Assembly (NCBI GenBank): GCA_026419785.1
Contig: JAODTK010001455.1
Location: 310,001 to 374,000, forward strand
Reading direction: 5' to 3'
From: Sclerodactyla briareus
Taxonomy: Eukaryota; Echinodermata; Holothuroidea; Dendrochirotida; Sclerodactylidae
Length of the DNA stretch: 64,000 nt
Part shown: in pieces, positions 27,601 to 42,600 of the stretch
How the letters are laid out: each line of letters begins with the position of its first letter
Position numbering within the stretch: position 1 is the first letter of the stretch
Made by a program: the position numbers and the translations under genes
Notes under the pieces: generated by a model
Databases searched by the model: none
Seen by the model: the letters and a program-made list of their open reading frames with translations, nothing else
What the model was told of the DNA's origin: nothing

Positions 27601-30600
27601 CCTGCTCCAATCCCTTATTGCAGGGGCCCAGTGAAAGGACAGTAGAGTACAATTTTCTTGGTATAACCGGCTAGGGTTGGAACCCTGAAATCCTCATACC
27701 AATGAGCCACCGCTCATTCGTAACAATGTGCTAGCAATTTATGAATACTACTAAAAAAATGGAAGTGGAACATCAGATAAAAGAGTATCATTTCAAGTCA
27801 ACTTCCATCTTATTGACAATTCCTATGAAAATGACTTAGAAACCAGCAGTCTTTAGCAGTAATGGTTGTACATGACTGTTTTCCAGTGACACTGGTAATC
27901 CCACAAGTCACTCCAAGGTAGAAACTCACTGCTCACACCTCTGTAAGTAAATAAATCTCACAGGAAGGAGCTCCATGACTGCTTAATAACAATGTTGTAA
28001 ATCTCACGCAGCCGATCTCACAGTCATTATATGTGCCAAAACATTTTAAGTGTTCGGGATATTATGTTTGGCGTGTAGCCACTGCCTCCGGAAACGTGTT
28101 GACGTTAGCCCAATAACTCTTGACGCTTTATCCGATTGCGTCCGAATTTAGTAAAACTGTCCACCCCCAGTGGAAATCTCGGATGAGATCGAGAGTGGGC
28201 ATCACTGCATGTCTGCGGCCCTCTATTTTGTGGGGATTATACAGCGAAAATACGAGTTCATCCAATTTACACAAATACTAGTGGGTGGGGATAAAGTTGC
28301 GTCCCAATAACATGGACGGTGATTTCAAGGTTCACGGAGGTCAAATTCGTGTGTTTTTTCAAGTTTTTCCCACCTTTGTGGATTTGAACAAAACTCGTAG
28401 ATGTGGAATGTTGTTAGTCCCGAACATGCATGATGGTCATTTCGAGGCGGTCACAGGAGGTCCAGTTTGCATAGATCATGCGGAATAAAACTTTGTCGTA
28501 TTTAACAAACTTGGGAAATGTGGACTACATGTCTGAACAACAGGAAAGAATGGAATCTCGAAGTCCACTGGAGGGCAATGCAGGTCCACAAAGGCTGTTT
28601 CTGCAGGGGATATACACGTTGTAGGTTTTTGCCCACCGGACTGCGCAAGTCTAAGTTTTAGTAGAGTTGCACTGGGTAAGCTCGTCTGACAAGGACTTCC
28701 CCACATGATAATAGCCTCTGTGAGATATATCTGGGTCTCACTTGTGTGCAGGCCCAGGGGTCCGTGGGGAAGGACTGGACCACGTGGAACTGGCGGATCT
28801 CTCGGGGGGGGATGGATGCTCTGGTGGCACCAGTACATCGGCTATGGGGCACGGTGCCATTCTGATGGACACAATCGTGTGGGAGATGGGAGAAAAACAG
28901 GGTGTCACTGGCAGTTGTTGGATTGACGAAACAAATCTGAGAGGAGGGTGAATAATTTCAATCATTCTCCAGCTTCATTTCCAGCATCATTTTGGCATTC
29001 ACCACTCCAGCATTCACCTTCATTCTTCCATAATCCCATATTTTTCAGCCAAGATGTTGAGGATCATGAGAATGGAGTGGGAATCAATATTCTATGTGAA
29101 GATGATTATGTCACGTGGATCAGGACCAGGAGACAGCAAGAGGACTCAAAGAGTTCCAGCATGAGCTCTTTGGAGTACTGTGACTTTTTCTGGAGGTTGT
29201 GTTGCCTTTTGAGAAATAAATGACTGGCCACCCAGCTGCTGTTGGTATGTGCACATTATTAAAGTTCTGGAACCGGATCAAAATTACCAAAAGGGGATTG
29301 TACTGTCTGGAAGAGCCCCCTTTCCTGAGCGGACTATTCAGCCTGCTAAACAGACGTTGTATGATAGTGGGGATGATAATCGAATGAGAGGAGAGGTTAG
29401 TGGAAGGAGAGACAGGGCAGCAGAGCAGACAAAGAGAGGGAAAGCAACAGTACAGAGTACGAAGCTGTCCACCCCTGTCCATGTTGTAAACGGGAATACC
29501 ATCCGCCGAGAACGAATGTTCAGCAGAGGCCGCGCACATTGGTGACTGAATATTTCATGAAGGACATCTCAGACCCATGGTCGAAACGAGAGGAGAAAAA
29601 CATCAGCTGTCTATCTGATGATGAAAAACCCGAAAGAGAGAGAGTTTCCACTGAAGGAGTGAGCCAGGAGCAGCATGCAGATGTTCAGAGGGCATCATTA
29701 GCTACAAGAAATCCAAATAATGATCATGGTATTCATTTGCCAAATGTTCTATCATCACAGTACAACTCTAGAAGTTGTTTTTCCACGAGATGTCACCGGC
29801 TAGCTTTCTTCCTGAAGTGGCCACTCTTCTGGCTAAAAGTCTGCAATTTGCCAGATGCTACTATGCGAGAAAAGATGAATCAATTAAAACAACACAGGGA
29901 AGCTGAAATGTTACAGCTAACTCAGGTCAAACTCCATGTTTTGGAATTGATTGCGCTGCCGAAGAGGTTACCTGTATGAAACTGCAAAAATTCAGGCTCT
30001 CAACATTGAGGCAATGAGGTCTGCTCGTCCTACAAAAAAAAACCAGAATTCAGAAGCAAGGGGTGGGCTGTTGTTAAACCCTCCGTTCGTGTATTTGTGT
30101 TTAGAATAACAACCAACCAAACCTACTAGCAGTTGTCAGAAGGTCCAGAGCAACCAGGAACCACCAAGCTCTCGGCGGGGACCAACCTCCCACAACTGAG
30201 TGAAAGGCACCGCGGGGCTTCCAAGGTCAATTGCTATGTGGGCAGGGCCAACAACCATTCCTCACAGCCCCAGCTTCCGAGGCAAGGCAGTCCATGCGAG
30301 AGAGGACAGGATTAGGGCAATCGGGATGTGGTGTACGATCATCGAACAATACCACAGCAAGCAAATACTATAAGTCAGTTTATTTTGTTATATTTCTAAC
30401 GTTGTTCTTCACAGGACCTAGTCTCTCTCTCAAGGGTTCAAGACATTCCTCTGTTACAAAACTGGTTTTCCTCCCTTGAAAGTAATTCAAAGGAAGTAAT
30501 CGTGATGTGGGATGTAATCTCATAGTAGCTGCTACCATACATTTTGTGTTACTCTACCTTGGGAGTGTATGCAAGCTGCGGGGACAAATTCTAAGTAGAG

Positions 30601-33600
30601 AACATGGACGAACGGTACTGACATGTGTTGTCACTCCTAACAAGGAAAGCCAAAAGGCTTAGTGATTCTGGACTGTTTCTGTCAACCCATAGACCAGACA
30701 CCGGACAAATGGGAAGTAGACCAGTTCAATTATGGGCAACTAACCGTCTGACAAATTTCCTATCTTTACCAAACCAGTTACTAGATGTGGACTGCTACCA
30801 TTGGTAGAAAGCTACACACTAAATTTCAAGGTTTTCAGACTTTGAACTTTGGTAAACATTAGATCGACCTCGACCTGGATCCCCAAAAACAATAGGGTTC
30901 TGTACTCCCATAGAAAAGATACACACCTAATTCAACCTGATCAGGACCCCAACGTTCTGGATTTACGTTGGTTACAAGGTTTTCAGGTGACTTTGACCTC
31001 TGGTGAACCTAGATGACTCTGACCGACCCAAAACATAGGGTTCATGTACTCATCATGGGGAACACACATACCAAGTATAGCTTCATCCATCCGAGTGGGT
31101 CGAGGTTATAGTTGGCTACAAGCCAAAATGGCCAAAAATCAAATTTTCACAAAATTTTCTATGTTCGACCAAAATTCACTCACACCTGAACCAAAAACAA
31201 CCAGGGTTCCTGTACTCCCCAAAGAAAACTATACACTTAATTTAACACCTTGATCAGACCAACCATTCTGGACTTTGTGTTTACAAAGGTTTTCAGACTT
31301 TGACCCTTCGTGACCTCAGATGACCCTGAGCCTGACCCCCAAAAACAAAGGGTTTCATGTACTCATATGGGGGACCACACATACCAAGTATGAGCTTCAT
31401 CCAATCCGGATGGAGTCCGAGGTATAGTGGTTACAAGCCAACAAAAAATCTGTGGGGCCAAAATATCAAATTTGATTTTCAACCAAAATTCACTGCACAC
31501 CCTGAACCAAAAACAAATGGGTTCCTGTCCTCCCCATAGAAAAGATACACCCTAATTTCAACTTGATCAGACCCAACATGGTTCTGGACTTATCTTTGTT
31601 TACAAGGTTTTTAGAATTTGAACTCTGGTGACCTCAGATGACCGTGACTGACCTAAAAATAATGGTTCATGTACTCGTCATGGGAACACCACATACCAAG
31701 TATGAGCTTCATCCATCCGGGTGGGGTCGAGTTATCGGTGTTTACAAGCCAAAATTGGCCACAAAATATCAAATTTTCACCCAAATTTTCCTTTTCTACC
31801 AAAATTCACTCCCGACCTGAAACTAAAAACAATAGGGTTCTGACTTCTCTAAGAAAGCTATACACCTATTTCAACTTGATCCGGCCAAACATCTGAACTT
31901 ATCGTGTTTACAAGGTTTTAGATTTTGACCTCTGGTGACCTCAGATGACCTCGACCGGACCAAAAACAATAGGGTTCATTGTACTAATCATGGGGGAACA
32001 CACCTACCAGTATGAGCTTCAATTCCATCCAGGTGGGGTCGAGTATCCGTGTTAACAGCCAAAATGGCCAAAATATCAAGAATTTTGCACAAAAATTTTC
32101 CATTTTCTACCAAATCACTCCCGACCACAAACCAAAAACAATAGGTTCTGCTGTACGCCCCATAAGAAAGCTATACACCTAATTTCAAACTCTTGTCAGG
32201 ACAACCAGTCTGGATTATCGGTTTACCAAGGTTTTAGACTTGGACCTCTGGTGACCTCAGAATGACCTCTGACCTCTGACTAAAAACTAATAGGGTTCAT
32301 GTACTCATAATGGGGAACAACAATACCAAGTATGAGCTTCATCCATCAGGGCGGGGTCAAGTTATCGGTTGGTTACAGCCAAATTTGCAGAAATATTGAA
32401 ATTTCACCAATTTTCCATTTCTACCAAAATTCACTCCGACTGAACATAAAACACTAGGGTTACTGTAATCTCATAAGAAGCTAACAACTAATTTCACTTG
32501 ATCAGGCCAACCATTCTGACCTATCGTGTTGTTTACAAGGTTTTTAGACTATTGACCTCTGTGACCTCAGATGGGACCTTGACCTGACCCCGCAAAAACA
32601 ATAGGGTTAATGTAACTCATCATGGGGAACACACCTACCAAGTATTGAGTTCATCCATCCAGGGGGGGTCGAGTTATAGTGGTTACAAGCCAAAATTGGC
32701 CAAAATCAAAGTTTTCACAAATTTGCCATTTTTCTCCAAAATTCACTCACCGACCTGAAATAAAAAACAATAGGGTTGCCTGTAAGTCTCATAAGAAAAG
32801 CTATACACCTAATTTCAATTGATCAGACCAACCCTCTGACCTTATCGGGTTTACAGGTTTTCAGACGTTGACCTCGGTGGTGACCTCAGATGACCTCTGA
32901 CATGACCCAAAAAACAATAGGGTTCATTACTCTCATGGGGAACACACAACAAGTATGAGTTCCCATACAGGTGGGGGTCGAGTATAGTGTTTTGTTTCCA
33001 AAAGCCCAAAAATTGGCCAAAATAAAATTTTCACAAATTTTCAATTCTAGACCAAAATTCACACCCAACCGATACCAAAAACAATAGGGTGCTGTATCGC
33101 CCCATAAGAAACGGCTATACACCTAATTTCAACTGATCAGGACCAACCAGCTGGACTTATCGATGTTTACAAAGTTTTCCAGGACTTTGACTCTGGTGAC
33201 CTCAGAGGAACTCTGAACCTGACCCAAAAAACAATAGGGGTCATGTACTAATCATGGGGAACACCACCTACCAGATGAGCTTCATCCATCCATGGGGGGG
33301 TCGAGTTATCGTGTTTACAAGCCAAAATGGCCAAACAAAATATCAAATTTTCACAAATTTCCATTTTCTACCCCAAAAATTCACTCCCGACCCGAACAAA
33401 AGGAAACAATAGGGTTCATGTGTCGCCCCATAAGGAAAGCTATACACCTAATTTCACTTGATCAGACAAACATTTCTGGACTTATCGTGTTACAAGTTTT
33501 AGACTTTGACCTCTGGGACCTCGATGACATCTGACCTGACCCAAAAACAAGAGGGTTCATGTACTCATCATGGGGAAAACACAGAACAAGTATGAGCCCT

Positions 33601-36600
33601 GACCTACGAGACCTGATCAAGTGGTCTGGTTTACAAGCTGGGAAGTCCCCACAACACACAACCACACACACACAACACACCACACACAAACACGACGTGA
33701 CTGCTTAGCTTCCTCTGACTTGTCAGGAATCAAAAATGGCCTCCTTTCAGCCATCAGGTGTTGGTAACATATTAAGGGTAGAGGGTTGATGCCTAAGTTG
33801 GTGTACATGCCTGTGCACGTAGACAAACCAAAGAAACATGAAATTATTGTTTATATCCAGTTTTTCAATACCAGGTTCTACAATTCAGTAATAACAGCCT
33901 CAAGCTAAGTACTTTCGAGGAGGAGGAATTGTGTGTTTCAGAAGAATTTGCCACAATGCTGACCATGCCATAGCCTCATTATGAACTACAGAGCAATTAA
34001 TCGTGTTTTATATGGGAGCACTCTACTCGAACGTTTTGTGTTACCCACACCTGTGCTGAAAGCGTTTTTTTTTTGTACATACTAAAAAACTTGCACTTGA
34101 ATCCATATTCAATTTAAAAAATTAATTCCACAGAAGTTACTGTAGAACAAGAGTTGGGAACCATAAAGAAAGCCAGCAGTGAGTCGAAATGCAGTGATAT
34201 TTACAAACAAGATCAGAAAACACAGAGGAATTACCTTGCAATATGGTCACAAAAGCACACCGAGCAAAGGTAAATGGCGGCGGTCTTTGATGTAGGTTGG
34301 TTAGCAGCAATAGCGGGGTCCAAAAACATCTGAAAAGAAATATACCCCCCATGAGGGTCATTAGTTCTAGGTGAGGATGTACCCTGGGACAGTGGATAAG
34401 TTGTTATTTAGGTGATATGATCTGCTCGTTGCTGCAGTGTGAGGGCCAGGGTTCAGTTCACTGGCTAGAATTAGAAGTGGGCTGTGTGGGAGAAGTTCAG
34501 AGAGCTTTTGCTGCTTCACGTTAGAGTGTTTCTCTCATAGAAAGGGAGGATTTGGAGGCTTGTGTATCAAGGAGTGTCATGCTCTATAGCAGTGAGACCT
34601 GGGCAGTAGTAAAAAACAACGACTTGATAAGAATGGACAGAAATTATATGGAATGGGTCAGATGGATGTGCGGCCTTGACTGAAGGATAGGAAGTTCTGA
34701 GGAGCGTGAGAGATCGTTGGGATCTTGCTAAAATTAGCGAGTGTGTCCAGAGTCGTAGATTTGAGTGGGTGGCCATGTCAAAAGAATGCAGGATGATAAC
34801 TGTGTAAAGAAGTCTAGGGAAATTAAGGTGATTGGCTTTTTGGGCGCGGCAGAGGTAGGCCTTGGAAGACCTGGATGAGGTTATTCGTAGTTGATCTTGC
34901 AGCAGTAGGTAGAGACTGTGCTCTTGCCAAAGAATAGGGTAGAGTGGAAGCGGGCTTGCCCATCAGAGACCTACGTTATAACCCATGCCAGCATAAGACA
35001 TTGACGTTAAAACTGTCTATTATGATGATGATGATGATGATGATGAGGGATGGAAATGTATAATATGTTACGGTGATTGTTCCTCCTAATAACCACCCCT
35101 CTCCCATTCTTGCCCGTCCAAACTTGTTCCAGGTGTGAAGCACTACTGTTGTGAATATGGGACATGATCAGAAAAAAAAGAGCAAACATAGGCTAACGTT
35201 AATAGAGTCACATTTAATTCCAGTTCATAGCAAAATATAAATGGGGAGGGTATTAATTATATAGCAGAAGCTTAGTTGTAATCCTCACAGGGACCACAAT
35301 TAGCACTTGGGAGATGGGGGGAGCCATAGTGACTGTCCCAAGGGCACATCTGTTGCTATTACAGGATTTCCTACTTCACGCCCTTCAACTCGAGGAGCCA
35401 GTCCTATGACAAAGGTCAAATGAGGTTCACAGTTACAACCCCCCCTCAGTATGGTTTAGGATGACAGGTACAACTGGGGCAGAATGAGAATGCCCCCATT
35501 TTCGTGAGAAGGAATGAATGAAGTTAGAAGGGAATAAGTGTATATGAACTGAAATTCAAAAGTCACTGGTTTGTGAATGGTGAGCTTACGATACTTTACC
35601 ACATATTTCACGTTGCCCCCCCCCCACGCCATTGCAATATGGGGGTAAGTGGAATATAGATGACTATTACTAGCAACTCATGTCATATGGATGTGGAATT
35701 ATTTTGAGGAAGAATTCCAAAGAATTCCTATTTGGTATGCGGCAACCAACGCGGACAATTTGAACATATGGTAATTTTGAGCTACTTCAAAACTTGGTTC
35801 TATTTCATTCTGAATATTTGTTGTCACTAGGTAAACACTCTTCATGTTTCACAGACGACCGCACCCAGTGTATCGCCTGGTTACGCGATCAGTGTTTTCA
35901 TCGATTAGTCACCATGCGAACAGGTACAAGGCATTGTAATGGTTGCTTTTAAGATTCGGTATTAGCATTTGACAGGAAAACCCTACTAATCAGTGACCAA
36001 TTTCAAATCCATAAGGACTGATTATTGACACTGTCTACCGTATAAGTTTTGTGGAAGAACGGAAATTTGACTAAAGATTGCCTAAATTATGCAAATTTGA
36101 CAATAACCAACTTTCTCTTGACCAATTTTCTCACTTCACTTATCTTAGGACCAAGGTGAACCACATTATACATTTCATGGAATGCAACACACTTGAAATT
36201 GGCATGAATCAAGGCAAGTTATACACACTGCATAAACCCTAGTGAACTGATTCAATGTTAACATTTTTGGTTCGAGAGAAGGTAGAATCACAGCTCCCAT
36301 ATGGCAACTGGGTCCTATCTAATAAAGTTTGTATGTATATCCTCAGTGTTGCACACATAAGTTCCAGTTTATTACCAGCCCTCCCAAGGGAGGTATCCCC
36401 CACCCCTTGCATATTCTCACACACCAGATGCTACTGCAGGTGTAACCTGACAAAGTGACCACTATGTCTCTCCCTTAACAAAGTTCAGGCAAGACAAAAA
36501 TCGTTTTGACCCCTAGTGACCTTCAATGATTATGGCGGTTTTTATAAAAAACGTTACTCTCCATGCATGATGCATCCACTGCTAGAGCATATTGCATTCC

Positions 36601-39600
36601 AATGAAAAAACAGGCCTACGGTATTGCAAAAAAAGCTATTGAAAGAACTTTGACACTTGTAACTACCAAAGTAGCGTCCGATCGAAGCGGGAGTTGGTCT
36701 TCTACATAATTAAGCAACACAAAGGTCTATCACATACCTTAAATAACCAGTTCTATTTTTATGCGCGTAACTCCTCAAATAAGGCACATTTATTCAAGAC
36801 TCAACCTGTAACAAAGACCCACCCGACAGAGGTCAAATTGAGTCCAGAGGTCACAAACATGCAGGTCAACAATTATATCACAATGGTGACCTTCCAGCCT
36901 TCACAGATATTCAATTCTCCGATTATGCCGAAAAGTGTTTTTGACCCCTAAGAGACCTTAACGGGGACATGGCAGTTTTTATGAAAAATGTAACTTTCCA
37001 TGTGATACATCTCCACTCCTAGCGAGCATTTTGATTCTGATAAACATGCCAGTGGCTTATTGCCAAAAAGTACTAAAAAACAGTTTTTGACCCTACGTGA
37101 CTTTGAGACTTTCAAGACGGAGGTTTTAGAAAAAATTGTTACTTCACATGTGATGCATCCACCACTCCTAGAAGCATATGCATTCCAATGAACAGCCTCA
37201 ATGTTATTGCGAAAAAGCTATTAAATTAAACTTTGACCCTTGTAACTACCAAAGTAAGTGTGCCGTATCGAAGCGGGAGTTGGTCTTCCTCCATTATAAG
37301 CAGCAAGTAAATGGTTTATTTGTTATCCAAATAACAGTTGTCTTTTTTTTTTTGCTGTAACTCCTTAAATTAAGCACATTTATTCAAGACTCAACCTTTA
37401 CGACACATGACCACCCGACAGAGTCAGGTTGAGGTCAGAGGGTCTCAAACCAGGCAGAGTCAACAATTATATCACACATGGTGAACCTTCCAGCATCCAC
37501 AGATATTCAGTATCCGTTATGGCCAGGGAATAACAGTTTTTGAACCATAAGTGACTTGATGACCTCGTCAAGGACATGGCGTTTTGTATGAAAATTGTAA
37601 CTCTCCAGTTGATACATCACTCCTAGAGCAATTACCCATTATGAGGAACATGCGCAGTGCTTATTGGCCAAAAAGACCTATAAATCGTTTTGTCCCCTCT
37701 GTGACCTTTGATGACTTCAATGACATGGTTGTTTTTAAAAAATTGTACTCGCCATGTGATGCATCCACTCCTAGAAGCATATAGCAGTCCAATGACAACG
37801 CCCAATGTTATTGCAAAAAAGGGTATTAAAATTAAAACTTGACCCCTTGTAACTACCCAACGTAAGAGGTCGATCGAAGCACAGGAGTTGGTTTATCCTC
37901 CATAAAGCACACAAAGGTCTATCACATACCAAAAATTGACGGTTTTTTTTTTTTTGCCTGTTACCTCCTAAAATAAGCAACATTTAGAAAAGACTCAACG
38001 CTAACCATATGACCACCCAACAGAGTTCAAATTGAGTTCAAAGGTCAGGACACATGGCAGGTCAACAATTATATCACACTGGTGAACCTTCCCGCCTTCA
38101 AGATATTCAATTCTCGATTCATGGCCAGAAGCCAGAAAACAGTTTTTGACCACTAGTGACCTTGAATGACTTCATTGGAGACATGGGGCAGTTTGTATGA
38201 TGCAAATGTAACTTCCATGTGATAAATCCACCTACCCCTAGAGCATTTTGCATTCTGATGACACAGCCTCAGTGCTATGCCAAAAAGTACTAAATCAGTT
38301 TTGACCCTACGTGACCTGTAATGACCTTCAATGACATGGCGGCGGTTTTTATAAAAACTGTTACTCCTCCATGTGATGCATCTACTTCCTAGAAACATAT
38401 TGAATTCCAATGAGCACGGCCAGCAATGTTATTGCGAATAAAAGCTATTAAATAACTTTGACCCTGTAACTACCAAAGTAATTGTCCGAGCGAAGCGGGA
38501 ATTGGTCTCCTCCAGTAGCACCGGGGGAAGGGGTCTTCACATATCCAGAAACCAGTTTTTCTATTTTTTGGGCTCGGTAACTCCTTAAAGAAGCACATTT
38601 ATTAAAGACTCAACCTTTAAACCACAGACCACCAGACAGAGATCAAATTGAAGACAGAGGTCAAATTGAAGCAGGGTCACACAATGCAGGTCAACAATTA
38701 TTAGTCAATGTGAACGTCCAGCCTTCACAGATATTCATCGCCGATGTATGGCCAAAAAATTTTGGAACCCCTAGAGTTGACCTTGAATGACATTTCAGAC
38801 ATGGCAGTTTTTATGACCATTGTAACTCTCCATGTGATACATCCACTCTAGGAGCATTTTACATTTGAGAACATGCCAAGTGCTTTGCCAAAAAGTACAA
38901 AATAAGTTGTGACCACTACGTGACCCTTTGATGACCTTCAGTGACATGGCGGTTTTTTATCAAAATTGTTACTATCCTATGTGATGCATCCACTCCTAGA
39001 AGCATATTGCATTCCACAAATGAACACCCAATGTTATGCGAAAAAAAAGCTATAAAGTTAAACTTTGACCCCCTTTAACTACAAAGGTCCGATCGAAGCG
39101 GGATTGGTCTCCTCCATGAAGCACACGAAGGTCTTCACATACCCCAAAAAATAACAAGTTTCATTTTTCTTGCCCGTAACTTCTTAAATAATCACAATTA
39201 TTAGACTCTCAAACCATTAACCACATGACCACCCGACAGAGGTCAAAATTGAGGTCAGAGGGTTACACAATGCAGGTCCACAATTATTATCACAATGGTG
39301 AACCTTCCACTTACAGATATCCACCAAAGTTCATGAGGATTCAACCAACTTTAAAATATGCATAAAATTATGCAAAATTCGACTAGGTAAATGCAGATTA
39401 GTAAATTAAATGACCTCTGCGGCCCTCGTCTCTACTGTCAAATATTGGGACTATAGATAAACCATCTCCACCAAGTTTCGTCAAATCCAACAAACTTATC
39501 ACAAAAAAACTCACAGAAAATAGAAAATTAGAATACTTAATTAGCAAATATCATTCCAGGAAATGATGCATCTACGATCAAGAGATATCTTGTACTACAA

Positions 39601-42600
39601 GCTTCAGGGCCAATTTTAATTAAATATGCAATTTATGCCCAATGAGTATGGTCGTTCGGGACGAAATAGTGGAATGTGCACATCGGCAAAATCTCACTAG
39701 CGCAAACCACAAAAAGGTCCCAAGCCATGTGGCTTTCCGGTTCAGGAGACATCGACCGCACAACGGACAGACGGAACGAAGACAGGCAGACAGAAGAAAG
39801 AGGACAGACGGGAGGACAGACAGACAGACAGACAAAACAATAGTGGCCCACTAGTCACTCTCCTTGCAAACATCGTTCAGGCAAGACAAAAAAACCAATT
39901 ACAGACTAATAGTAAGGACACTCTTGATGATGCTTCCTTGCTTGTGGGAATTGACCATAATACTTGCATTCCCTATCGGTAACCATAGAATCTTAGCCTT
40001 ATAGTGAGTTGAAAAACGGAAGGCGTACAACTTATAGTTTGGGTGGTCGGGAGTACGAGCTTAGGCGAGATGTAAGGACTTGCAACCCAAGTTGTGCATG
40101 GGCCCACATTGGCGCAGTTGGAAATCCAACGGCCCCCCACCCTACCACACCCACCCACACAGCCGGCAAAAAATTGTTGTATTTAACGGAGCTTACCCTT
40201 GATGGCCAATGTTCACAGGAGAAGACAGGGGACGCTTGCCACAAGAAAAGGCTTCCAAACCTGGATTGAAAAAATTGAGGAGTATGTGGAGACGATTGGG
40301 AATTTTTGAAGAGCTGGCTCCGCCTTCAAACAGTCATCAAACAGTTTTCAGTACTTTAGTTGTTTCCTTCAGCTCTCCTAACTCTAGTGACTTCAATAAT
40401 TTTATCACCATGTCATTTCAAGGTTCTGTTTGTGTAGCCACCCTGACGTGGTAATATATGCTGGCCACCAGGAACCAATTCAGACGTTACACGAAATTGG
40501 AATTTTCCACCACATTGTCGCCGATGCCCAACTTGCCCAACATGTCCGTCATAGAGAAACCTGGATTGAGTTTGGCAGAGGGGGTGTCATTCGTATGATC
40601 ACTGTCACTCTGCAGAACTCTCGCATTTTGCTGGATGTAGGACTGGCATTTAGTTCAGACAAAAGATAGAGGTCATTTTGAAAGCACCAGGCAGCACAAT
40701 TCATGACCTTTCCCAAATATTCTATCCTCCTGATGTCATTTTTGGGGTTGAAAATACGGGCTGATAACTTGTTCTCTGAGCTGTTACCATTTTACACTGA
40801 TGAGGTGTTAATTCCAGAGAAACGAGCATGACAATAGTGTTACGAGATGCAGACATCAATGAATAACTGCTAAAAACAGCTCAGTTTCAATGGTGAAAGG
40901 GGGGCTGAGATGATCAGTGATTCAATACAAAACTCACTTACTTCTATAGTATATCTAATTTGAAGATAAATTCCACTTTTTAGAGGGTATAATCCATGAT
41001 GTAACTATTCTTACATGAGTCATTTCTGGCTGAAAACACATTGTCAAACTGATTCCTTTAGTAACATTGGTATGGTGAAATGGGGAGATTAAATGGGAAC
41101 TCACCTCGTTCAAAGTTGTTTCGCCATTTATGGTTGTACTGAAGTGCGAGGTAACATCTGTACATACCAGAAAAGAACCTCTTCCCGCTGTCCAGAATTT
41201 TGAAGGGTTTCAAACTTATGAGTCGGTGAGTTGACTGTTAATCACCAATCAAGTCATAAAGAAAATCGCTATTTTAAAGCTCATGATTAGGATTTGCACA
41301 GCCGATGGGTCGGTACCCAAACTAATACTTACTGTGATATTTGACGTCTCTATTATCGATGACTTGCTGGATACAGGTTCGGCCAATAGTGGAAAGAAGC
41401 GCGCACCGGCCAGCCGGCTGTGGCCGGCCCAAGGCTAGCGTCGACAGCAGGTCCTGAAATTATATGCAAAATGGTGAATGTGATTCATCTATGTATATAT
41501 AGGAAATATTGATGTACTACTCCACGCCAGGGTGTATGCGTGTGTGTGGGGGGGGGGGGGGGACTGTGGGTTGTGGTAATGTGTACGTGGTGCATGCAGT
41601 GCATGGGTGCACGCATGATGCGTGTGCATAAATTAAAGTGTCATAGGATCAGAGATCTTTTGAGCCTCTGTAGAAACAAAAAAAGTATCAAAATAATGAT
41701 ATTATTATACTGTGAAAGTCAGGGACACATCAGGAAGAATACTTGTGAAGCAGCAAAATCGTGTAGAATGGATAAACTATCCTAAACATAGATTTTTGAT
41801 AGCTACTGACTGAAAATAAGTGTTTTTGAAGATTTAGTATGTCATGTAATAATATTTAATAATATCTCATGTATAGAGCCCTTTTCCAGGCTTAGGACTG
41901 GTCAAAGCGCTTACAGATATTCCCCTGATGCAATAATAACTTGTCACACCCGAACATTCAGACACAACACCTCTTGCTTTGTTCTCTCCATATGCACTAT
42001 TTCAGTACGCCACTTTATCGTGTCCCCCGGTGAACTTCAAATAATCAAGCAACCACGTACGGGGCTTGAATTCTTCACAGTCACCCATTAATGGTGGTAC
42101 CTCACTTTAACAAACTGGGTGGCATGGGACCATTTTCAGTCGACATGCTCTCAACAGCATCTTGCCGAAAAATCCCCGGGCTTCCAAGAATGGGCTACAA
42201 ACTTGCAAACAGAATTGCAGTCTGGAGCTCTACTGATAGCTAATCCACCTCCATATAAACTCAATAAAATAACTATGTTAATTGCAGGATGGCTTGGTAG
42301 CTCTAGGGTGGGTTGGCTGTGGGATATTCTGTGGGTTGCAATGAGTGAAATGCATTACCATGTGGATATTGGTTGGTATGGACTAACGGACTTATACCCA
42401 GATAATATGGCCTGTGTGTGTGACGCTCGTTGTGAACATTGCACTCACACCGTGCACAACTCGATTAGGCCCAGGTGGACAAATGGTGGGTAGCTTGCTC
42501 CGCCTACAACAGTTCATCAAACAGTTTTCCAAGTACTTTAGTTGTTTCTTCAGCTCTCCTACTCGTGACTTCCAATAATTTTATCACCATGTCATTCAGG

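Larger units (their letters stand above)
40311..42490. repeat. 2.15-kb tandem duplication, copy 1
   Basis: Aligns throughout with 42491-44625 at an offset of about 2,150-2,180 bp. Anchor words include CATCAAACAGTTTTC, CATACCAGAAAAGAACCTCT and CCCGGTGAACTTCAAATAAT. The next copy starts immediately at its end. The copies differ mainly by one-base indels. Each carries one UNC79 exon and one SINE-like insertion on the minus strand. Confidence 0.9.
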
